Notes under the pieces: model-generated
The model's input: only the letters and a program-made list of their open reading frames with translations
Databases searched by the model: none
Told to the model about the DNA's origin: nothing
Assembly (NCBI RefSeq): GCF_000421165.1
Contig: NZ_ATWI01000009.1
Coordinates: 372,001-436,000, forward strand
From: Marinobacter daepoensis DSM 16072
Lineage (GTDB): Bacteria > Pseudomonadota > Gammaproteobacteria > Pseudomonadales > Oleiphilaceae
Length of the DNA stretch: 64,000 nt
Reading direction: 5' to 3'
Shown here: in pieces, positions 8,672-17,147 of the stretch
How positions within the stretch are numbered: the stretch's first letter is position 1
How the letters are laid out: each line of letters opens with the position of its first letter
Translations under genes and position numbers: made by a program

Positions 8672-9076
8672 TCAGGAGGCGTCCTCAACATTCGCCACCA
8701 GGCGGGAATCTTCCAGCGCTGCGGTACGGTGCTTCTCCACTCCCTTATATTCTGCACTCTCGATCATCGCCAGAAAGGCGTTGATCGAAGGGTAGCGCAC
8801 CAACAGGACCTGATCCCAGGATTCATCCGGAGGGGCGATCAGAGAGCCCACACTCCTGCCAGACCAGATGACTTCAGCACCAACGGCCGACACACTTCGT
8901 GCAGCTTCCCGCATATAACGTTCATAAGCGTCCCTTCCTGAACATGCGTCACTGTCATCCTTGTAGACTGCACGGTCCCGGAATCGAAGCAGATTCAACA
9001 TCACAACAGGCTGGTCACTGGGGATGTCGTCGAGAATTTGCCTTAACTCTTCCTGCGATGGGTTAACGGTCGCCAT
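8672..9076 (-). CDS. DUF1330 domain protein (ferredoxin-like fold)
   Basis: A 134-residue soluble protein. The pattern PVVMLNLLRFR near the N-terminus, then RDAYERYMREA, WSGRSVGSLIAPPDESWDQVLLVRYPS and FLAMIESAEYKGVEKHRTAALEDSRL, is that of DUF1330, a dimeric alpha/beta barrel family related to EthD/ABM domains. No catalytic function is established for the family. The start is the ATG at 9076. It ends directly against azlD on the other strand and diverges from the cytochrome gene at 9301. Context gives no clear role. Confidence 0.8.
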   Translation of the reverse strand: MATVNPSQEELRQILDDIPSDQPVVMLNLLRFRDRAVYKDDSDACSGRDAYERYMREAARSVSAVGAEVIWSGRSVGSLIAPPDESWDQVLLVRYPSINAFLAMIESAEYKGVEKHRTAALEDSRLVANVEDAS

Positions 9077-9255
9077 AAATATCCCTGTCCATTCGTTAGC
9101 AGATGGCTCTTTGTCGCCATTCTTTGGTCATGACAGTAAACCAAAACTCAGCCACTTGCATCACCCTCTTCACCTTTCGGAGGGGTTCCATTGCAATCTT
9201 GACCTTCGTCAAGCGAGAATCCGCCGATTATATCAAGCTATATCTAAATAACCTG

Positions 9256-9272
9256 AAGCACTAAAAGTGCTT
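9256..9272. promoter_or_regulatory. Inverted repeat upstream of the cytochrome pair
   Basis: A perfect 7-base inverted repeat with a 3-base spacer, AAGCACT-AAA-AGTGCTT, lies 28 bases before the GTG of the first cytochrome gene. It could be an operator for a dimeric regulator or a hairpin in the leader. No gene reads into it from the left on the plus strand, so a terminator role is less likely. Confidence 0.4.
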
Positions 9273-9300
9273 TTGATGATAAAGAGAGAGGCTGTCTACC

Positions 9301-9948
9301 GTGAAAAAACTTCCAGTTACGCTAGCCGCACTCGGACTGGTTACCTATGCAGGCATGGCTGTGTCGGCTCCTGCCGGCGATGCCAGCAGAGGTAAAGAAG
9401 TCGCGAACCTGTGCGTTGCCTGCCATCAGCCCGATGGCAGTGGCATGAACCTTGAAGGGGGTGAATCGTGGCCCGGTCTTGCGGGCATGAACGCCGAGTA
9501 CTTTGCCAAGCAGATTCGGGACATCAAACAGGGCACCCGACTTAGCCCCACTATGGCGCCCTTCGCCTCCATGCTGGACGACCAGAAAACCGCAGACGTT
9601 GCGGCCTATTACAGCCAGCTTGAACCAACCGCTGGCAAGGGTGGGGAAAACGCGGATCCTGCAACGCTGAAACGAGGCCAGCAGTTGGCCGAACAGGGCG
9701 ATTGGTCCAAGTACATTGTCTCGTGCAAAAGCTGTCACGGGCCGGGCAACCGCGGTGCCGGCGAAGCTTTCCCGGGGATTGCCGGCCAGCATGCGGGTTA
9801 CATTGAAGCTCAGCTCAAGGCCTGGAAAACCGGCGCTCGCAAGAACGACCCACAAGACCTGATGGGGTCTATCGCCCGCCGCATGAGCGATGATGACATA
9901 CACGCCGTGGCTGTATGGCTTGCCAGCCAGAAGCCGGGCAATAACTGA
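9301..9948 (+). CDS. tsdB: Diheme cytochrome c4-type protein, probable TsdB
   Basis: A 215-residue periplasmic protein with an N-terminal signal peptide (cleavage near VSA-PAGDASRG) and two c-type heme sites, CVACH (C38-H42) and CKSCH (C142-H146). The two halves are internally similar, each a cytochrome c4-like module with a GxxWPGLAGM or AFPGIAGQ methionine-ligand loop. The gene starts at a GTG with GAGAGG nine bases upstream. Thirteen bases separate it from the second cytochrome gene, which looks like thiosulfate dehydrogenase TsdA. In tsdBA pairs, TsdB is the diheme electron acceptor. A general cytochrome c4 feeding a terminal oxidase is the alternative. Confidence 0.82.
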   Translation: MKKLPVTLAALGLVTYAGMAVSAPAGDASRGKEVANLCVACHQPDGSGMNLEGGESWPGLAGMNAEYFAKQIRDIKQGTRLSPTMAPFASMLDDQKTADVAAYYSQLEPTAGKGGENADPATLKRGQQLAEQGDWSKYIVSCKSCHGPGNRGAGEAFPGIAGQHAGYIEAQLKAWKTGARKNDPQDLMGSIARRMSDDDIHAVAVWLASQKPGNN

Positions 9949-9961
9949 GAGGACTGACACC

Positions 9962-10975
9962 ATGATTCGCAAACTGCTTACTATCGCCCTCTCCGGAACC
10001 TTCGCCTTCTCGGCCCACGGCGCTGACTACGACGCCACAACCCAGGCGTACATCGACCAACTGACGTCCATGGGGCTGCCGGCTCCGAAGGAAAACCAGC
10101 TGGTTCATATTCCCCCTACTATGGCGGATCTTGAGGCAGCCGATATTCACCCGGAACTGAAGAAAGTCATTCGCAAGGGCTACGACCTGTTCACCAACAC
10201 TCAGCAACTCCGTGGCGAGTACGTGTTCAACAACATGAACTGCTCTAGCTGTCACCTTGGTGAAGGGAGAATGCCATTCAGTGCACCCATCTGGCCGGCG
10301 GCGGTGACGTTGCCGGGCTACCGGGGCAAGAACGGCCACGTGAATAACCTGGAAGAGCGCATCGCGGGCTGCTTCACCTATTCCATGAACGGAAAACCGC
10401 TGGAGTATGGCAGCGATAATATGCTGGCGCTGTCCGCCTACCATCAGTGGCTGGCCACGGGGGTGGAGATGTATCCGAAGCAGCCGGTCTATGGCCGCGG
10501 ATTTCCCGCCCCCGAGCGCCCGGCTGAACTGAGCTATGACAATGGCCAGAAGCTGTACGAAGAGAACTGCGCCATCTGCCACTCCGAAGATGGCTCAGGT
10601 CTTCGTGTCGACAACCAGACCGTCTTCCCGGCCACTTGGGGCGATATGTCCAACAACTGGGGAGCAGGCATTGTTCGCCTGTTCACCGCTGCCGGCTTTA
10701 TCAAGAACAACATGCCGCTGGGCCAGCCTAATTCCCTGACAGACCAGGAAGCCTGGGACATTGCGTTCTACATGGACAGCCAGGAGCGTCCGCAGGACCC
10801 TCGTTACACCGGTGACATCAAGGAAACACTGGAGAAGTTCGGGCCAACGTTCCATAAGCACTCGCTGTACGGCCAGGCCCGGGAAAAAGACGGGGAGATT
10901 CTGGGTGATCACGACAACACCGGGGAAAAACCCTTCCTGAAGCCGGATTCCATCCGTCCGAGAACATTCGACTGA
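9962..10975 (+). CDS. tsdA: Diheme cytochrome c, probable thiosulfate dehydrogenase TsdA
   Basis: A 337-residue exported protein (signal peptide through SAHGA) with heme sites CSSCH (C94-H98) and CAICH (C203-H207). Between them lies ERIAGCFTYSMNGKPL, which carries the Cys (C137) plus SMNG pattern seen in TsdA, where this cysteine is the unusual axial ligand of the catalytic heme. TsdA joins two thiosulfate molecules to tetrathionate, passing two electrons to a cytochrome. Length and domain order fit the family. The start is the ATG at 9962 after AGAGGA; the frame is open upstream but overlaps the first cytochrome. It is co-transcribed with the probable TsdB and ends before a strong terminator. 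Whether it works mainly as oxidase or tetrathionate reductase cannot be told from sequence. Confidence 0.8.
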   Translation: MIRKLLTIALSGTFAFSAHGADYDATTQAYIDQLTSMGLPAPKENQLVHIPPTMADLEAADIHPELKKVIRKGYDLFTNTQQLRGEYVFNNMNCSSCHLGEGRMPFSAPIWPAAVTLPGYRGKNGHVNNLEERIAGCFTYSMNGKPLEYGSDNMLALSAYHQWLATGVEMYPKQPVYGRGFPAPERPAELSYDNGQKLYEENCAICHSEDGSGLRVDNQTVFPATWGDMSNNWGAGIVRLFTAAGFIKNNMPLGQPNSLTDQEAWDIAFYMDSQERPQDPRYTGDIKETLEKFGPTFHKHSLYGQAREKDGEILGDHDNTGEKPFLKPDSIRPRTFD

Positions 10976-10997
10976 CAATCGTTATAATGTGAAGAAC

Positions 10998-11022
10998 AGG
11001 CCTCCCTAGCGGAGGCCTTTTT
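10998..11022 (+). terminator. Intrinsic terminator of the tsdBA unit
   Basis: An 8-base-pair GC-rich stem, AGGCCTCC / GGAGGCCT, with a CTAGC loop is followed directly by TTTT. It starts 22 bases after the tsdA stop. Confidence 0.88.
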
Positions 11023-11057
11023 GGTTTCGATCACAGGTAAACGGGCAAGGAGACGCT

Positions 11058-11336
11058 ATGGCAAATCGTCGCTGGCACCTATTGGTTAACGGAAAAGTTC
11101 AGGGCGTGTATTACAGAGCGTCAACCGAACAGACTGCCCGTCGCCTGGGCCTGACAGGCTGGGTCAGAAATCTACCCGATGGCCGGGTCGAGATTCTTGC
11201 GGAAGGTGAGCTTCCACAGCTCGATGCCCTCAGAACCTGGTGCCTGGCAGGCCCCAAAGAGGCTGTCGTCGACGGGGTGTCTGTTCATGAGGAAACTCCT
11301 ACCAACGAGTTTACCGGCTTCAGGACAATCCATTGA
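11058..11336 (+). CDS. acyP: Acylphosphatase
   Basis: A 92-residue cytoplasmic enzyme that hydrolyses carboxyl-phosphate bonds such as acetyl phosphate. Signature VNGKVQGVYYRAST holds the phosphate-binding arginine (R20), and GWVRNLPDGRVE holds the catalytic asparagine (N38); both are intact. Length is typical. It is preceded by an AGGAGA-like ribosome site. The stop codon overlaps a TTG start of the next gene (TTGA), so the carrier gene downstream is probably translated from the same message. Confidence 0.94.
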   Translation: MANRRWHLLVNGKVQGVYYRASTEQTARRLGLTGWVRNLPDGRVEILAEGELPQLDALRTWCLAGPKEAVVDGVSVHEETPTNEFTGFRTIH

Positions 11337-12283
11337 CCAGCCTGCTCGGAACCTTCCTCCATACTCTGGAAACCACCCTGCCCGTCTTCGCCATGGTCTT
11401 TATCGGCCTCGGTCTCCGGCGCATCGGATGGATCGACCAGGGCTTCGTTGCAACCGCCTCAGCGCTGGTCTTCAAGGCCACGCTGCCTACCCTGGTCTTT
11501 CTGAGTATCATCAGAGCCGATCTGGACACAACCCTCAATGTAGACGTGCTCGGGTTTTACTTTCTTGCCACCCTGGCGAGCTTTGCTGCAGTCTGGATGT
11601 GGGCAGTGAAACGGGTACATTCTGAAGACCGGGGAGTGTATGTACAGGGGGCATTCAGGGGAAATTGCGGTATCGTGGGCCTGGCCCTGGCCGCCAATCT
11701 TTATGGAGACTATGGCCTGTCTGCGGGAGGTCTGCTGCTAGGCGTTGTGATTGTCACCTACAACTCTCTTTCGGTTATTGTCTTACTCGCCTACCAACCT
11801 GGAAAAACCATGAACCTGGCAACCACTCTGAGAGACATTGCCAGAAATCCGTTGATCATTGCCGTTGTCGTGGCCATACCGTTTGCGGCTCTGGAGCTCC
11901 GGCTGCCAGGCTGGGTCATGACAAGCGGTGATTACTTTGCCTCTCTTACCCTACCCCTGGCTCTGTTATGCATTGGCGCCACCGTTTCCTCGAAAGCAAT
12001 AAAAAAGGACAGTGGTCCTGCGGTGGGGTCATCTGTATGGAAAATGATCTCACTACCGGCGGCGTGCACCCTGGTCGCCTGGATGGCGGGGTTTGAAGGC
12101 CGGGAGCTGGGGCTGATGTTTCTTTTCTTCGCCAGCCCAACGGCAGCCGCAAGTTTTGTCATGGTCAAGGCGATCGGCGGTAACGACCGGCTGGCCGCCA
12201 ACATCATCGCGCTTACGACCTTGCTGGCCAGCGTAACCATCACCATCGGGGTGTTTATACTGCAGTCAGCCGGGCTGGCCTGA
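11333..12283 (+). CDS. AEC-family transporter (auxin efflux carrier superfamily)
   Basis: A 316-residue inner-membrane protein with about ten hydrophobic helices in two five-helix halves. It carries the AEC-type N-terminal motif LVFKATLPTLVFLSI and a C-terminal region FFASPTAAASFVMVKAIGGN. AEC carriers move organic acids such as malate or malonate, or auxin-like compounds; the substrate here is not deducible. The start is a TTG overlapping the acylphosphatase stop by four bases, so it depends on translational coupling. Another start further inside is possible, but the N-terminal helix would be damaged. Confidence 0.85.
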   Translation: MTSLLGTFLHTLETTLPVFAMVFIGLGLRRIGWIDQGFVATASALVFKATLPTLVFLSIIRADLDTTLNVDVLGFYFLATLASFAAVWMWAVKRVHSEDRGVYVQGAFRGNCGIVGLALAANLYGDYGLSAGGLLLGVVIVTYNSLSVIVLLAYQPGKTMNLATTLRDIARNPLIIAVVVAIPFAALELRLPGWVMTSGDYFASLTLPLALLCIGATVSSKAIKKDSGPAVGSSVWKMISLPAACTLVAWMAGFEGRELGLMFLFFASPTAAASFVMVKAIGGNDRLAANIIALTTLLASVTITIGVFILQSAGLA

Positions 12284-12295
12284 AACGCCAGCCCG
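12271..12295. terminator. Hairpin between convergent AEC carrier and porin
   Basis: A 9-bp perfect stem, CGGGCTGGC / GCCAGCCCG, spans the AEC stop codon. It lacks a T-run on either side, so it may block read-through only weakly or act with Rho. Confidence 0.4.
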
Positions 12296-12314
12296 GTGAT
12301 ATCGGAGGGTAGGC

Positions 12315-13427
12315 CTAGAACTTCAGCCGACTGCCAATCATCGCAACGTTAACGTCTTCATAATCACCCCGGTCTGCATCCAGAGCGAAGTTGTTATAGG
12401 CAACGTACACATCCAAACGCTTGACCGGCTGGTACACATAAGCCGCCCCGTAGATTTCAACATCAGAACCCATGACGGTCTGCTTCATGCCCGCACTGTC
12501 AACATAGGTCGGATCGAAGTCCTTGCCCTCGGCCCGGTGGACCGTAAACGCGTGCTTCCCGGTTTTATAGCCAACCTTGAACATGTTGAAATCCGAGTCC
12601 CGGCCCGCGTCGTTCTCCGCGTTGGAATAGACGACCGTCATGTTAATGCCGGTGTCGTGCAACCAGGACAAGGAGCCCCCCAGCGTTTCAAAATCGCCAG
12701 CCGCCCCGCCAACGTCTTTGGTGGAGTATCCGATCGCTGCAGACAGCTTACCGAGCCCCTCAAGGTGCATGTTATACCTTGCCGCAACCTCGGTGATATC
12801 CATGTCGTCCTTATAGCCCTGGCTCACTGACAGCGTCACCGGACCCCAGGCCGGGGCATCGTAACGCAGGCGATCATAACGGGCCTCAAAATCCTGGTTT
12901 CGGATCGAAGAAAACAGGGTTGGCCCGACGTCGGAATCGTCCACAAACCTCAACGCACCACCCACCAGCGCCAAATCCGGGAATGAAGCCACTTTGGTGC
13001 CTGACAAATCGGCTTCCGTTGCACCATCGGCTGCACCGGAACCCTGCCCTACCGAGATCTTGCCGTAACGCCCCGCCGCGAACAGGTTAATATGGCGCTC
13101 GTTCCACTCACCCTTGATTGAGCGGTCGTCCGGGGTCACCAGATTTGATGGATTATGCTGGTATTCAAACTCTACGTGCGCCCCAACCTTCAAGCCGACA
13201 TCCTGCAAATCGGTACTGATTTTCGCGCCAACCCGGCTTGACGCATAATCGTTGTCCACGATGTACTGCTCGGACCCTTCACCGGTGTCTGCGTGCATGA
13301 CCGCCAGGTTGATATGGCCATAGAAATCAACGTCCAGCTCCGGCACCTCAACGACGTTCTGAGCGAATACAGGCCCCGAGGCCAAACCGGCAACAGCAAT
13401 ACACAGCGCAAGTTTCTGTTTTTTCAT
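12315..13427 (-). CDS. Outer-membrane porin of the Gram-negative general porin type
   Basis: A 370-residue protein with a clear signal peptide (KKQKLALCIAVAGL, cleavage near VFA-Q). Mature beginning VDFYGHINLAVMHAD is the typical first strand. Alternating amphipathic strands follow throughout, and the chain ends in ...MIGSRLKF with a terminal aromatic residue, the signal for outer-membrane insertion. It should form a 16-strand trimeric pore. It lies 247 bases from tctA on the same strand and may supply substrate to that importer, but it has its own upstream gap. Confidence 0.87.
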   Translation of the reverse strand: MKKQKLALCIAVAGLASGPVFAQNVVEVPELDVDFYGHINLAVMHADTGEGSEQYIVDNDYASSRVGAKISTDLQDVGLKVGAHVEFEYQHNPSNLVTPDDRSIKGEWNERHINLFAAGRYGKISVGQGSGAADGATEADLSGTKVASFPDLALVGGALRFVDDSDVGPTLFSSIRNQDFEARYDRLRYDAPAWGPVTLSVSQGYKDDMDITEVAARYNMHLEGLGKLSAAIGYSTKDVGGAAGDFETLGGSLSWLHDTGINMTVVYSNAENDAGRDSDFNMFKVGYKTGKHAFTVHRAEGKDFDPTYVDSAGMKQTVMGSDVEIYGAAYVYQPVKRLDVYVAYNNFALDADRGDYEDVNVAMIGSRLKF

Positions 13428-13627
13428 ACGGAATCCCCTGTTCAGGATGGTGTGTCATGTCCTTTGCTTGAGACCCAATGTAGTGCTTTGGAGCCTTCAG
13501 GGATTGATTGATGTCAGTTTTACCGGGAAGGGTCGCGGCAGGTAGGGGTTAATACGGAGGAGAAAGGAAAGCGCGTGTCCGGGAAGGCAGGAACGTGCCC
13601 GCCAGAGGCCGATGGGCACGCCTCAGG

Positions 13628-13662
13628 CTCCGGCGCCTCAGTGAATGACTGAGGTGCCGGAG
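13628..13662 (-). terminator. Strong hairpin downstream of tctA
   Basis: A 15-base arm, CTCCGGCGCCTCAGT, pairs with ACTGAGGTGCCGGAG across a GAATG loop with one wobble pair, just after the tctA stop. No T-run follows on the minus strand, so it may protect the message from 3' decay or act as a Rho-assisted end. Confidence 0.5.
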
Positions 13663-13674
13663 ACCTTGAGAACA

Positions 13675-15162
13675 TCAGGCTTCGGCCTGCTGCTCCTTAC
13701 GTGACACCCAGTACCGCCGGAACGCGAATACCAGGGAGGCAACAGTCAGAGTGATAAACACCCACGCAATCGGGCCACGGAAGAAGATGGTCGGATCGCC
13801 TTTACTGATCAGCAACGTGCGCCGAAGGTTGTCTTCAAACATGGGGCCAAGGATGAAACCAATCAGGAAAGGAGCGGCTGCCACGCCAGTCCGGTTAAAC
13901 ACGAAGCCAAGGATACCGAACGCCAGCATAAGGCCAATGTCGAACGTACTGTTGTTTACCGCATACGCACCATAAATACAGAACATCAGAACAATGGGCA
14001 GAAGAATGGTTTTCGGGATGTCCGCAATCAGCGAGAAGTACCGGATGGCCGCGTTTCCAACGAACACCAGAACAAATGAGCTGACCAGGATGCCGCAGAA
14101 CAGAGCGTACACCAGCGGAAGGTTTTCCTGGAACAGAACAGGGCCCGGTGTAAGGCCGTGAATCATGAACGCACCCAGAATAATCGCGGTAATCACGTCG
14201 CCCGGGATACCCAGAGAAAGCAGCGGTATCAGCGTTGCACCAGCAACACCGTTGTTTCCGGCTTCCGCGGCAGCAACCCCTTCCACTTCGCCTTTACCAA
14301 AATTGGCTTTTCTTGGTGACGTACGCTTTGCTTCACTGTATGAGATGAAAGCGGCCGAGGTTGCACCGGTTCCGGGAATCGCACCAATAATAACCCCGAT
14401 CACACTACCCCGGATGACGGTTTTCAACGACCCTTTGAATTCCTTCCAGGTCAGAGAGGCACCGGAAACGGCCGTCCGGATATGCGGCGCAACTTTCGAT
14501 GTGTAGAAATCAATCACTTCCGGAATCGCAAACAGACCAATCAGAAGCGGAATGAAAGATACCCGATCCATCAGGTTGTAGTTGTCGAAAGTCAGGCGCT
14601 GGGTTCCGTACACCGCGTCCAGACCAATGGTCGAAATGATGATACCCAGTCCGGCAGCAATCAGCCCTTTGATAGCCGAGTTTCCTGATACGGAAACAAT
14701 AATCGTGAGGGAGAAGCAGATCAGCCAGAAATACTCAGGCGGACCAAAGTTCAGTGCGATCTTGGCCAGGTAAGCCGCGAAGAAAATCAGTGCAATATTT
14801 GAGATAAGATCCGCGACAACGGAGGAATACAACGCTGTCTTCAGGGCTTTTTTTGCATGCCCCTGTTGTGCCATCGGATAACCATCAAGCAGTGTGCAGG
14901 CAGAAGCCGGCGAACCGGGCGTCCGGATCAGGATCGCGGTAATAGAGCCGCCGTACATGCCACCTTTATAGATACCAACCAGCAACAAAATCGCCGTAAC
15001 CGGCTCCATTGAAAAAGTAAACGGCAATGCCAGTGCAACCGCCATGGTTGCCGTCAGCCCGGGGATCGCGCCAACCACGACGCCGATCAGCACACCTGCC
15101 GCAATGGCAAGAAAATTATCAACACTCAGAAAGAGTGTCAGGACTTCTGAAAAATTATCCAT
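13675..15162 (-). CDS. tctA: Tripartite tricarboxylate transporter, large membrane subunit TctA
   Basis: A 495-residue integral membrane protein with about twelve helices. TctA signatures are VVGAIPGLTATMAVALALPFTF near the N-terminus, YGGSITAILIRTPGSPAS near residue 70 and IIGAIPGTGATSAAFISY mid-chain; the two GxIPG-type loops form the substrate path. It is the transport subunit that receives solute from the periplasmic TctC. I chose the ATG at 15162 (MDNFSEV). An in-frame TTG at 15201 would add 13 residues. It follows tctB by 87 bases. The substrate of this system is probably a carboxylic acid. Confidence 0.92.
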   Translation of the reverse strand: MDNFSEVLTLFLSVDNFLAIAAGVLIGVVVGAIPGLTATMAVALALPFTFSMEPVTAILLLVGIYKGGMYGGSITAILIRTPGSPASACTLLDGYPMAQQGHAKKALKTALYSSVVADLISNIALIFFAAYLAKIALNFGPPEYFWLICFSLTIIVSVSGNSAIKGLIAAGLGIIISTIGLDAVYGTQRLTFDNYNLMDRVSFIPLLIGLFAIPEVIDFYTSKVAPHIRTAVSGASLTWKEFKGSLKTVIRGSVIGVIIGAIPGTGATSAAFISYSEAKRTSPRKANFGKGEVEGVAAAEAGNNGVAGATLIPLLSLGIPGDVITAIILGAFMIHGLTPGPVLFQENLPLVYALFCGILVSSFVLVFVGNAAIRYFSLIADIPKTILLPIVLMFCIYGAYAVNNSTFDIGLMLAFGILGFVFNRTGVAAAPFLIGFILGPMFEDNLRRTLLISKGDPTIFFRGPIAWVFITLTVASLVFAFRRYWVSRKEQQAEA

Positions 15163-15249
15163 CGTTACTAACCCAAGAGCGTTCTGTCTGATCTCAGACA
15201 AATACCTTTCCGCTGCCTCCGGATGGCTAAGTCATCCGGCGCACAGCCC

Positions 15250-15786
15250 TCACAGCTGAAAGAGAGCTTCCCAAAGTGTTCCTGTTGGCAGAGGCACATT
15301 CAGGACATGAATAAAGAGGAGCGAGACAACCACGGGAAAAACGACAGCCAACGCGTAAATCCAGACACTCCGGAGCCCGCTGGCCAGGAACAGCAACACA
15401 CTCGCGAAAATGCCGCTGCCAATAGCACCAAACTGCTCGAAAAACATGGCATAAATGGCGCCCGCCGCGAGCATCAGGACCTGACGAAGCACAGGTACAC
15501 CCCGGCGAAGCTCGTCCGCTTCCTCCCGCTTTGGGGGATTGAACAACCCGCTGACCATCAGCACAAAGGCCAGAATGAGCACCAACCAACCCGCCAGCTG
15601 AGGAAGAAATTGCGGCGATAGCAATGGATGCTGCATGTAGGGCGGCAGATTAATGTAGTTCGGGATGATGAAGAAAAGAAACACCATCGAAAGTACAAAG
15701 AACACCCCTCCAAGCACGGAGTTCGGGTTCAGAAGACCGTAATGGTCGCTAGCAGCCTTGCTGGATTGAACTTCTGATATTTCCAT
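15250..15786 (-). CDS. tctB: Tripartite tricarboxylate transporter, small membrane subunit TctB
   Basis: A 178-residue protein with four hydrophobic segments (near residues 26-48, 65-87, 100-125 and 130-170), the layout of the poorly conserved TctB family. A short cytoplasmic N-terminus precedes helix one. It pairs with TctA in the membrane. Assignment rests on topology and its place between tctC and tctA. Transcription entering from tctC must pass a terminator-like hairpin at 15821-15851. Confidence 0.87.
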   Translation of the reverse strand: MEISEVQSSKAASDHYGLLNPNSVLGGVFFVLSMVFLFFIIPNYINLPPYMQHPLLSPQFLPQLAGWLVLILAFVLMVSGLFNPPKREEADELRRGVPVLRQVLMLAAGAIYAMFFEQFGAIGSGIFASVLLFLASGLRSVWIYALAVVFPVVVSLLFIHVLNVPLPTGTLWEALFQL

Positions 15787-15810
15787 GATTGACCTCTATG
15801 CAGATCAGCC

Positions 15811-15851
15811 TCAAAGAAAAAGGCGGGACGGCCTTAGGCTCTGTCCCGCCT
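15811..15851 (-). terminator. Attenuator-like terminator between tctC and tctB
   Basis: On the minus strand the arms AGGCGGGAC / GTCCCGCCT form a 9-bp stem followed by a T-rich tract (TTTTTCTTTG). It would end most transcripts after tctC, giving more binding protein than membrane subunits. Confidence 0.75.
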
Positions 15852-15867
15852 GTGACGGCTAAGTTGC

Positions 15868-16863
15868 TCAGCGTTTCAGGTTTGCCTGTTCAGCGACCTC
15901 AGACCACTTTGCCACTTCGTTATCCACCATCGTACGGAAGTCATCTCCGACTTCCTCACCTGCAACCGCACCGAACTGTGGCAGGAAGTTCTGGAAATCT
16001 TCTCCGGACATAATCTTTGCCAGTGCAGATTCCAGTTTCTCAAGACCGGCTTCCGGGAACGACTTGTGGGCGATCAGGCCAAACCAGGCAGAGGTTTCAT
16101 AGTTTTCCAGGCCATAACCGGCGCCTGCTTGCTGCATGGAAGGTACATCCGGCAGAAACTCAGACTCCTGCGGAGTTGTTACAGCCAATGCTTTGAGTTT
16201 ACCAGACTGAATATGGGGATAGACCGTTGGCATGTTTTCAAACGCGACGTCGACATCACCCGCCAGCAGCGCAGGCAGCGCCTCACCCGAGCCTCGGAAG
16301 GGCACATGAATCAGCTGGGTCTGGGTCAGGTTTTTGAACAGTTCACCGGACATATGTACGGAGCTGCCGATCCCGGGCGAGCTGAACGACAACTGCTTGG
16401 CACGAGCCGCCTCAACAAATTCAGCCACCGTGTTGTAAGGGCTGTTGCCCGGCACAACCATCACGTTGGGGATATTGATAACGTTCCGGATAAAGGCAAA
16501 GTCTGCCACCGGATCGTAACGAAGATTCGGGTAGAGTGAAGCACCAATGGTGTGCCCGGGGGATGCCATCAGCAGCATGTGGTCTGAACCACGACCGCCA
16601 CGAGCAAGCTGTCCGGTCGCAACCGTTGAGCCGGCACCAGGACGGTTTTCAACCACCACGGTGGTCAGCTCACGCTGCAGAAGATCAGCAACTTTTCTGG
16701 ACAACAGATCTGTCGTCCCACCCGCAGAGTACGGCACCACCAGACGGATGTTGTCATCCGGCCACTCGTCGGCCTGTGCGACACCACCACAGGCCATGGA
16801 TACAGCTGTCACGACGCAGAGTGCACTACGCTTCAAACGGAACCCTATTTTTGAACTCATCAT
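15868..16863 (-). CDS. tctC: Periplasmic solute-binding protein TctC/Bug family
   Basis: A 331-residue secreted protein with a signal peptide ending near AQA-DEWPDD. The mature part begins DNIRLVVPYSAGGTTDLLSR, the Bug/TctC family's carboxylate-binding beta-alpha loop, and later has FSSPGIGSSVHMSGELF and HVPFRGSGEALPALLAGDVD, also family hallmarks. It captures an organic acid and delivers it to TctAB. Two adjacent ATGs (16863 and 16860) are both possible. Upstream, a perfect ATCGAAC-N4-GTTCGAT palindrome is a likely operator, and an IclR regulator gene lies 284 bases upstream. Confidence 0.94.
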   Translation of the reverse strand: MMSSKIGFRLKRSALCVVTAVSMACGGVAQADEWPDDNIRLVVPYSAGGTTDLLSRKVADLLQRELTTVVVENRPGAGSTVATGQLARGGRGSDHMLLMASPGHTIGASLYPNLRYDPVADFAFIRNVINIPNVMVVPGNSPYNTVAEFVEAARAKQLSFSSPGIGSSVHMSGELFKNLTQTQLIHVPFRGSGEALPALLAGDVDVAFENMPTVYPHIQSGKLKALAVTTPQESEFLPDVPSMQQAGAGYGLENYETSAWFGLIAHKSFPEAGLEKLESALAKIMSGEDFQNFLPQFGAVAGEEVGDDFRTMVDNEVAKWSEVAEQANLKR

Positions 16864-16902
16864 TTTTATGATTGTCCTCGTTAGTCATGTCGTTGTTCGC
16901 AT

Positions 16903-16920
16903 ATCGAACTTATGTTCGAT
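16903..16920. promoter_or_regulatory. Palindromic operator candidate upstream of tctC
   Basis: A perfect inverted repeat, ATCGAAC-TTAT-GTTCGAT, lies 40 bases upstream of the tctC start, followed by a further GTTCG copy at 16925-16929. The half-site GTTCGAT recurs upstream of the iclR-type gene at 17967-17973. This suggests control by that IclR regulator (inference). Confidence 0.6.
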
Positions 16921-17147
16921 TATTGTTCGCGGGAGTAATCTCACATATTCATAAGTGCGGTGCAAGATTTTTTTGCCCCAAATAACTCCGGCACCCATTG
17001 AGGGTTTGGAACAACCAAATGTGAAGTGGTTCAAATAAAGGCAGGGCGATGGGAAGATTGCCACGAGGAGGCATAGCTGAGGCCAGTTACTGACCACAGC
17101 CTGGAAAAATCGTCAGAAGCGTTTCAGGAAGGAGAAAGAGGGCCCTG

